NCBI RefSeq assembly: GCF_000166355.1
Contig: NC_014652.1
Span: 1-64,000 of the forward strand
Source: Caldicellulosiruptor hydrothermalis 108
Lineage (GTDB): Bacteria > Bacillota > Thermoanaerobacteria > Caldicellulosiruptorales > Caldicellulosiruptoraceae
Direction of reading: 5' to 3'
DNA: 64,000 nucleotides
This document shows, in pieces, positions 58,468 to 64,000 of the stretch. The position numbers were made by a program, and so were the translations under genes. The notes beneath the pieces are model-generated. The model did no database searches. It saw only the letters and a list, made by a program, of their open reading frames with translations, and had not been told where the DNA came from. Position 1 is the stretch's first letter. Each line of letters starts with the position of its first letter.

Positions 58468-60168
58468 ATGACAAGAAGCATAGAAAGCAGGCTCATACTT
58501 GTTTTTGGGCTTTTAATTTTGATGGTCATGTTCATATCAAGTTTTTTTATCATAGACAGGACAAAAAACTACTTTTATGAAGATGTCCAGAAAAAGATTG
58601 AGTTTATGGTAAGCTCATCACTCATCAGGCTTTTAGAGGATAAAAACCTGACACAGGAAAGAATTCAAACTATCGTCGACCAGTCGATGAAAGAAAGTCA
58701 GTACGGGTTCATGATTCAAAAACTCATTGTGACAGATAGTAGAGGGAAGGTTCTTGCATCTTTCCCGAGGATGGATATTAGTTTTTTCCCGTCAGATGAG
58801 ATTTTGACAAGCCTTGCGGGCTACAAGGTTGTAAAGCGGGAAGTAGAGGACCAGGCGATGGTTTTTGCATTCCCGATAAAAAGTGGCAGGTCGGTAGAAA
58901 GGGCACTGTATTTGGAGGTGTCTGTTCAGAATATTCTTGCCACGGTCACTGACATCAAAAACATACTTCTGATGGCTTATATTGTTGCCATGATATTTTC
59001 ACTCTTTATTGGTTTTCTATTTGCAAAGACTCTTTCTAACCCGCTCAGAAAACTTACCAAGCAGGCACTTGAGATGGCAGAAGGAAATCTTGATGTGAAG
59101 ATTGAAATTTCCAGCCAGGATGAGATTGGTAAGCTTGCAAGCGCTTTTAAGGTCATGGCGACAAACGTAAAAAAATATATATCAGAGCTTGAGTTTGAAA
59201 AGCAAAAGCTTGAAAGAATACTTCAGAACATGTCGGATGGAGTTTTGGCTGTAAACTCTAAAAATGAAATCATTCATATAAACGAGAGTGCCAAGAAGTT
59301 TTTGAAAGGTGATGTTGAAAGGTTCTTAGAACATGTTCAAAGTGATAAAGATTGGGGCGTCACACAGCACATATATGAAGTCGATGGGTGGACGCTGGAA
59401 ATCAGCACAGCAGCTTTTATAGACTCTTACCAGGGCACTGGTACAATATTTATCCTTCACGATATAACCCAGCAGGCAAAGCTTGACCAGATGCGAAAAC
59501 AGTTTGTTGCAGACGTGTCTCATGAGCTTAGAACTCCAATCACAACCATCAAGACATATTCTGAAACTCTTTTGGATGTTGATGATGAGGCTGTGAAAAG
59601 AGAGTTTTTGGGTGTGATCATAAAAGAGTGTGATAGGATGACAAGGCTGATTTCTGATCTTTTGTATCTTTCGCGACTTGACAGTGGTGAGAATATTTTG
59701 AAAATTGAAGAGGTAAATGTTAGTGAACTTGTAAGGTTTGTGTGTGAAAAGATGAGGATTCATGCAAAGAAGAAAAACCAAAAACTTTTATGTAGTGCAG
59801 AGGAAAACGTGGTGATTGAGGCTGACAGAGACAGGCTTGAACAGGTGCTGATAAATCTTATAAACAACGCTGTTGTCTATGTCCAGGAAGGCGGGCAAAT
59901 AGAGGTTGGGCTTGAAAAGGATGAGGAGCATGTGAAGATAACTGTAAAGGACAACGGGCCAGGAATTCCTGAAGATGATCTTCCGCGCATATTTGAAAGG
60001 TTTTACAGGGTTGACAAGGCAAGGTCGCGAAGCCTTGGTGGTAGCGGGCTTGGTCTTTCGATTGCTGATGAGATTGTAAAGGCACACGGCGGGAGGATTT
60101 TGGTTGAGAGCAAAGAAGGGGTTGGTACAACCTTTACTGTTGTGCTTCCCGTGAAAAGGGGTGTGTAA
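58468..60168 (+). CDS. walK: Sensor histidine kinase WalK
   Basis: 566-aa membrane kinase. Two transmembrane helices (about residues 9-28 and 170-190) bracket an extracellular sensor domain; HAMP (NPLRKLTKQALEMAEGNLDV), PAS, HisKA with the phospho-acceptor His in VADVSHELRTPITTIKTYSE, and the ATP domain (NLINNAVVYV, VKDNGPGIPEDDLPRIFERF, GGSGLGLSIADEIVKAHGG) follow. It partners WalR to control peptidoglycan hydrolases. Start ATG 58468, 24 bases after walR. Confidence 0.95.
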   Translation: MTRSIESRLILVFGLLILMVMFISSFFIIDRTKNYFYEDVQKKIEFMVSSSLIRLLEDKNLTQERIQTIVDQSMKESQYGFMIQKLIVTDSRGKVLASFPRMDISFFPSDEILTSLAGYKVVKREVEDQAMVFAFPIKSGRSVERALYLEVSVQNILATVTDIKNILLMAYIVAMIFSLFIGFLFAKTLSNPLRKLTKQALEMAEGNLDVKIEISSQDEIGKLASAFKVMATNVKKYISELEFEKQKLERILQNMSDGVLAVNSKNEIIHINESAKKFLKGDVERFLEHVQSDKDWGVTQHIYEVDGWTLEISTAAFIDSYQGTGTIFILHDITQQAKLDQMRKQFVADVSHELRTPITTIKTYSETLLDVDDEAVKREFLGVIIKECDRMTRLISDLLYLSRLDSGENILKIEEVNVSELVRFVCEKMRIHAKKKNQKLLCSAEENVVIEADRDRLEQVLINLINNAVVYVQEGGQIEVGLEKDEEHVKITVKDNGPGIPEDDLPRIFERFYRVDKARSRSLGGSGLGLSIADEIVKAHGGRILVESKEGVGTTFTVVLPVKRGV

Positions 60169-60197
60169 CATCTTTTGTAATGCGCTCTTAACACGGT

Positions 60198-60230
60198 TGT
60201 AACAAATTTGTAATAATAAAATTGTATAAT
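60198..60230 (+). promoter_or_regulatory. WalR box and -10 element before the secreted-protein gene
   Basis: TGTAAC-AAATT-TGTAAT at 60198-60214 fits the published WalR consensus TGTWAH-N5-TGTWAH perfectly. TATAAT follows at 60225-60230, so the box overlaps the -35 region, as in WalR-regulated promoters. The gene starts 37 bases further on. No WalR box was seen before walR itself. Confidence 0.7.
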
Positions 60231-60267
60231 GTAAGTAGGATGATTGTAACTTGACGGTGAGGCTGAA

Positions 60268-60756
60268 ATGAAAAAGCTTGGGCTGGTACTGGCGATGATA
60301 CTTATTTTGTCAATAGGTACGGTGGCTTTTGCAGATAGCAGCAAAACATCTGCCAAGGCAAAGAATATAAATTCAGTTGAGATAGATGGGAACAAGGTGA
60401 CAGCAACTGCATCTTCTCTTGTTGAGATAGCAGAGTATGATGTTGAGCTGAGCACTCCAGTATTTGTTTTATCTGGTAAAGGATCGGAGGGCGTGGAAAT
60501 TTGCATATATACAAAAAAGGACAAGAAAGAGGCATTTTCGCAGAGCAATCTTGTTGAAAAGTTTACGGTGGGCAAGTCGGGTTATTTTGCTAAGAAGATC
60601 AGTGTAAATGAAGGTACCACATATATTCTGGTTGTTGCAACAAAAGATAGTGACACTCAGCTGAGCCTTCTAAAAGTCTCATACGAAAAGAAAGAGAGTT
60701 TTCTTGCGAAGGTTGAAAAGGCAATATCAAATTTTATAAGTTCGCTTGGCAAATAA
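60268..60756 (+). CDS. Secreted protein of unknown function in the wal operon
   Basis: 162-aa exported protein: signal peptide MKKLGLVLAMILILSIGTVA with cleavage near AFA-DSS, then a compact beta-rich domain (VEIAEYDVELSTPVFVLSGK, then GVEICIYTKKDKKEAFSQSN) and a short amphipathic tail (KVEKAISNFISSLGK). It sits between walK and yycH, where most Firmicutes have nothing, and carries a WalR box upstream. A GGTGAGG site precedes the ATG. I do not recognise the fold; it is probably a cell-surface or envelope-stress protein. Confidence 0.75.
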   Translation: MKKLGLVLAMILILSIGTVAFADSSKTSAKAKNINSVEIDGNKVTATASSLVEIAEYDVELSTPVFVLSGKGSEGVEICIYTKKDKKEAFSQSNLVEKFTVGKSGYFAKKISVNEGTTYILVVATKDSDTQLSLLKVSYEKKESFLAKVEKAISNFISSLGK

Positions 60757-60774
60757 AAAAAGAGGGTAAGGTGG

Positions 60775-62073
60775 ATGAGAAAAAGTAAGGTAGAAGTTAT
60801 AAAAAGCATAGTGCTGAGTATACTTGTTATACTCAGCATTTATTTGTATTACAAGGTTTATTTTGACTACAAGGTTGAAGACATTGTAAAAGCAGTTGAC
60901 ATTTATCAGAATTCTCAGTCAGATCAGGAACTTTTGAAAAAGGCAAGGAAAATTCTGGCGTCCCCAAAGGAGATGTACTTGAACATTTCCAAAAATGTAG
61001 CTGTCAGAATACTGAGCAATCAAGCTCAATATTCGCAGGTGGTTTTAAAATTCATAGAAGGAATTGAAAAATCGCTTGTAAAAAAAGAGTTTGAAATAAG
61101 CTTAAGAAACATTTCTGCCAACTTTTTTAAACAAAAAAGGGTTTTAATTTTAAGCTACGGATATCAAATAGACTTCAATACTTTTGTGTATGAGCTGACA
61201 AAAAGAAATATTGGTAATGCTGCGCAAGGCTTTGAGTTTAACAGGATTTTCATTGAAGAAAATGGCACGGGTACAGTACTGTACTTTTTCAACTCTCAAA
61301 AGCAAAGAGCAGTTGTGATGAGGTTTTCTCAATTTGGCTTTATGCCTTTGGAAGATTCGATTGAGAAGGATCTAAAGCTTGTATATTCATGGTCAGATAG
61401 TCTTGGATTTACTGAGATTGCCAATAAAGACATTTTGATACCGGTTGAGTTTTCAGATGTCCAATTTTCTGAGATAAAGACAAGGGAGAGTAGCTACAAA
61501 AAAGAGCTGATTGTGCGACGACTTTTTCCAGATACAATCTTGACAAGGAAAAATATCTTGAAAAATGGTGATGTGGTAATAACAGATGAAAGAAGAACTC
61601 TTCAGCTAAAGAATGACGGAAGATTTGTTTTTGAATACTCGGAAAGTGTCTTTGGCGAAAAGGTTGACTCTATTTCTGATGCGCTGATGTTCTACCTGAA
61701 AACATTTTACACAGAAGAGGACTTGAGAATTTGTAAAGTTGAGCTCCAAAAAGAAGGTGACTTTAAGGTATATCTTACGACAAGAGCAAATGGCATTGAT
61801 GTGGTTGCAGGAGATGAAGAATTTTGTGCTAAGATTGAAGTGCAAGGCGGAAGGCTACAAGAAATTTCGGGGCATCTTTTTGACATCCTCAAGGTGAGGA
61901 CCTCTCAGATAAAGGTTGACGGTATTGCAGCAATTGACACTATAAAGGAAAGAAAAGGAGATATTTTTATAGAAGAGATAGACCTTGAATATATTTCGGG
62001 TGGGGCAAGCTCATACCCTTACTGGAAAATAAAAACCCAGAGCGGGGTTGTATATGTTGAGACAATAAAGTAG
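60775..62073 (+). CDS. yycH: YycH-like regulator of the WalRK system
   Basis: 432-aa protein with one N-terminal membrane helix (VIKSIVLSILVILSIYLYY) and a large extracellular domain. YycH together with YycI binds WalK in the membrane and modulates its activity. The assignment depends on order (walR-walK-x-yycH-yycI), topology and length; YycH sequences vary widely. The C-terminal segment SSYPYWKIKTQSGVVYVETI resembles the PepSY-like fold found in YycH/YycI. It ends 17 bases before the yycI start. Confidence 0.85.
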   Translation: MRKSKVEVIKSIVLSILVILSIYLYYKVYFDYKVEDIVKAVDIYQNSQSDQELLKKARKILASPKEMYLNISKNVAVRILSNQAQYSQVVLKFIEGIEKSLVKKEFEISLRNISANFFKQKRVLILSYGYQIDFNTFVYELTKRNIGNAAQGFEFNRIFIEENGTGTVLYFFNSQKQRAVVMRFSQFGFMPLEDSIEKDLKLVYSWSDSLGFTEIANKDILIPVEFSDVQFSEIKTRESSYKKELIVRRLFPDTILTRKNILKNGDVVITDERRTLQLKNDGRFVFEYSESVFGEKVDSISDALMFYLKTFYTEEDLRICKVELQKEGDFKVYLTTRANGIDVVAGDEEFCAKIEVQGGRLQEISGHLFDILKVRTSQIKVDGIAAIDTIKERKGDIFIEEIDLEYISGGASSYPYWKIKTQSGVVYVETIK

Positions 62074-62090
62074 TAAAAGGAGACTTGCTC

Positions 62091-62825
62091 GTGAAGATGA
62101 ACTGGGCAAAAGCAAAAACAACTGCAATTGTGGTGTTCTTCTTGATATCTGTTTTTCTTGTCATAAAATATCTCAACCTTTTTCCAAAAGAAGAAACTTT
62201 GACAGATCAGCAAATAAACATGGCAAAAAGTATACTTTCACAAAATTCTATAAAACTCTCTTGCAGTATTGATAGGAAGATTTATTATGTGTCGAAGCTT
62301 GGCGTTGCCATTGAGAGCAAGTATGATAATATTGTGACAAAGCTTTTTGGGAAAAGGGTTGACAGATATCAAAATGAGTTTGAAAGTAGCATCTACCACC
62401 TCAAAATCGTAAACCAGACACTTTTTTTGGAGTCCAAATATTATCAAGACCCGTTTGAGCTTTTTGACATAAAAAGGGGCGATTATATAAAAGACTACGA
62501 TGGAAGCTTTGTGCAGGTGTACAAGGGCTATCCCATTTTTGATGGAAGGCTAACAGTAAAAGAACAGGGAAGTTCTACCTTGTACATCTTTACAAGAGTC
62601 AATCCCAGAAGGTTTGAGATTAAACGAAGCAGAGCAATCTCAGCCTTGGAGGCAATTTTTAACCTTTTGAACCAGCAAAGAGGCATAAAAGAAATTCAAA
62701 ATATAAAGTTTGGATTTTATTTGAAAGATTTCAACATCATCCAAGGCCAGGCAATTCCTGTTTGGCGGATTGTTGCAGACGGCAATGTTTATTATATAAA
62801 CGGGTTTACGGGGATGTTGGAGTAA
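62091..62825 (+). CDS. yycI: YycI-like regulator of the WalRK system
   Basis: 244-aa protein beginning MKMNWAKAKTTAIVVFFLIS, the typical YycI opening (DWSKAKT-like motif plus one membrane helix). The extracellular part ends with a PepSY-like strand set (IPVWRIVADGNVYYINGFTG). GTG 62091 is chosen: AAAAGGAG is eight bases before it; a TTG at 62085 is too close to that site and ATG 62097 too far. Last gene of the operon, followed by a terminator. Confidence 0.87.
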   Translation: MKMNWAKAKTTAIVVFFLISVFLVIKYLNLFPKEETLTDQQINMAKSILSQNSIKLSCSIDRKIYYVSKLGVAIESKYDNIVTKLFGKRVDRYQNEFESSIYHLKIVNQTLFLESKYYQDPFELFDIKRGDYIKDYDGSFVQVYKGYPIFDGRLTVKEQGSSTLYIFTRVNPRRFEIKRSRAISALEAIFNLLNQQRGIKEIQNIKFGFYLKDFNIIQGQAIPVWRIVADGNVYYINGFTGMLE

Positions 62826-62853
62826 GTAGCTGAGAAGTAGAGAAAATGAGCAG

Positions 62854-62892
62854 GGCAGGGGCTTTATAAACTTTTGAGCCTCTGCCTTTTTG
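62854..62892 (+). terminator. Terminator of the wal operon
   Basis: GGCAGGGGCT (62854-62863) pairs with AGCCTCTGCC (62877-62886), followed by TTTTTG. The remaining ~150 bases before the next gene are AT-rich, with a possible TATAAT at 62967-62972. Confidence 0.88.
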
Positions 62893-63044
62893 TTTTTGCT
62901 CAAAAATCTTAAATTTAGATACCACTTCTTAAAAAAGCCCTCTTTTTTATAGACTTTGCCCCATTTTATAATAAAATCAGAAAAATAAATTGTAGCTTAT
63001 GTAATATAAAAAATATTACCTTTGCAGAAGGAAGGCGATATGTC

Positions 63045-64000
63045 ATGGAATCAGCTATTTCAGCAAATAAGCAGCGTAGCCGCCAAAGTGGTTTTAGAAG
63101 ATTTTTGCACAAATTAAATGAACAAAAATACCTTCAGGCAATGGCAATACCTGGTGTAATTTGGATGATTATTTTTAACTATATACCAATGTATGGAATA
63201 ATAATTGCATTTAAAGAATACGACATAACTTTGGGGTTTAATAAATCTCCATGGGTAGGTCTAGCTAATTTTAGGGAATTTTTTGCTGATGAAAGATTCT
63301 GGCTGATAATAAAGAATACAGTGGGAATAAGCTTTTTTAAACTTCTTGTTGGATTTCCTCTTCCCATATTGTTTGCAGTGCTTCTAAATGAGCTTGTGTC
63401 AGTTAGGTTCAAAAGAACTGTTCAAACAATATCTTACCTGCCTCATTTTATATCTTGGGTTGTGCTTGGCGGAATACTTATGAACTGGCTATCAGAAACA
63501 GGTCTTATAAATATAATTTTAACAAAAATAGGAATATTAAAGCAGCCTATAGCTTTCTTAGCAGAACCAAAATATTTTTGGGGAATAACAGTTGTATCTG
63601 AAGTTTGGAAGGAACTTGGCTGGAACGCGATAATATACTTAGCTGCAATTGCTGGAATTGACCCCGAACTTTATGAAGCAGCAACTGTCGATGGTGCAGG
63701 AAGGTTTACAAAGATGTTCAAGATAACCATACCGTGTATCTCTGGTACAATTGCTATTATGTTTATTTTAGCAGTAAGTGGGCTTATGAACTCTAACTTT
63801 GACCAGATATTTGTTCTCAGAAATCCGCTTAATGCAGATGCTTCAGATGTAATTGATATTTACGTTTACCGAATGGGAATAGAAGCATTCAGATTTTCGT
63901 ATGCAACTGCAATAGGACTTTTTAAATCGATAATTGCGTTGATATTACTTCTTACTGCAAATGGAGTAACAAAGAAACTTACTGATAAATCATTATTCTA
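63045..64000 (+). CDS. Sugar ABC transporter permease, LplB/YtcP type (ends at or just past the window edge)
   Basis: An open frame from ATG 63045 (after GAAGGAAGG) runs to the last base, 318 codons. It has six membrane helices, beginning with YLQAMAIPGVIWMIIFNYIP MYG in the first. The permease EAA motif YEAATVDGAGRFTKMFKITI is near residue 210. The early YGIIIAFKEYDITLGF and the pattern of helices mark the LplB/YtcP group that imports oligosaccharides with a binding protein and a second permease. The last two bases are TA, so a TAA or TAG stop could lie at position 64001; the usual family length of ~310-320 aa makes this likely. Confidence 0.92.
   Translation, partial: MESAISANKQRSRQSGFRRFLHKLNEQKYLQAMAIPGVIWMIIFNYIPMYGIIIAFKEYDITLGFNKSPWVGLANFREFFADERFWLIIKNTVGISFFKLLVGFPLPILFAVLLNELVSVRFKRTVQTISYLPHFISWVVLGGILMNWLSETGLINIILTKIGILKQPIAFLAEPKYFWGITVVSEVWKELGWNAIIYLAAIAGIDPELYEAATVDGAGRFTKMFKITIPCISGTIAIMFILAVSGLMNSNFDQIFVLRNPLNADASDVIDIYVYRMGIEAFRFSYATAIGLFKSIIALILLLTANGVTKKLTDKSLF

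Overview
The window reads as the replication-origin region of a low-GC, thermophilic, Gram-positive anaerobe. The gene set and protein style fit Caldicellulosiruptor or a close relative; this is an inference from recognised proteins, not from a database match. It opens with DnaA boxes and the order dnaA - dnaN - recF - remB - gyrB - gyrA, with the genes reading away from the origin.

Layout. (1) 1-11,071: origin and replication/gyrase genes. The gyrB-gyrA junction has been invaded by a small antitoxin gene, a broken Doc toxin gene and a TnpB-related element that ends in strongly folded sequence just before gyrA. (2) 11,200-31,100: accessory DNA and housekeeping islands. These are a secreted beta-propeller protein, a 1115-bp IS, a peroxiredoxin, two Uma2-type proteins, an antitoxin/PIN toxin pair, a PLD-helicase plus methyltransferase operon, a WG-repeat protein, and a lemA-TPM pair destroyed by an IS200/IS605 element. 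Then come thiT, purA and a heterodimeric ABC exporter. (3) 31,137-31,517: tRNA-Lys, tRNA-Glu and a structured, terminator-ended RNA candidate, followed by a SpoIIM-like gene, a metallo-beta-lactamase-fold hydrolase and an O-antigen-ligase/TPR protein. (4) 35,210-45,687: an AT-rich surface-polysaccharide cluster of five glycosyltransferases, a Wzy-like polymerase and a polyprenyl-phosphate sugar transferase. It is followed by a membrane-NUDIX gene split by a second 1115-bp IS, and by a leftover 3' end of a second sugar-transferase gene. (5) 45,781-49,613: a coiled-coil protein, a macrodomain protein with a membrane partner, and a third IS with a 17-bp target duplication. (6) 49,864-64,000: a giant S-layer-homology/transglutaminase-like surface protein with an early frameshift, pyrG, the walR-walK-(secreted protein)-yycH-yycI envelope-stress operon with a WalR box inside it, and a sugar ABC permease cut by the window edge.

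Mobile DNA is the main theme. Two diverged copies of one IS are each exactly 1115 bp with 9-bp target duplications. All three DDE-type transposase genes carry a perfect 12-bp inverted repeat whose downstream arm contains the ribosome binding site, with a -10-like element between the arms. This is a candidate shield against read-through transcription. Several genes are broken by single-base frameshifts or Trp-to-amber changes. Many start codons were moved downstream of the longest reading frame because a clear ribosome binding site decides the start.
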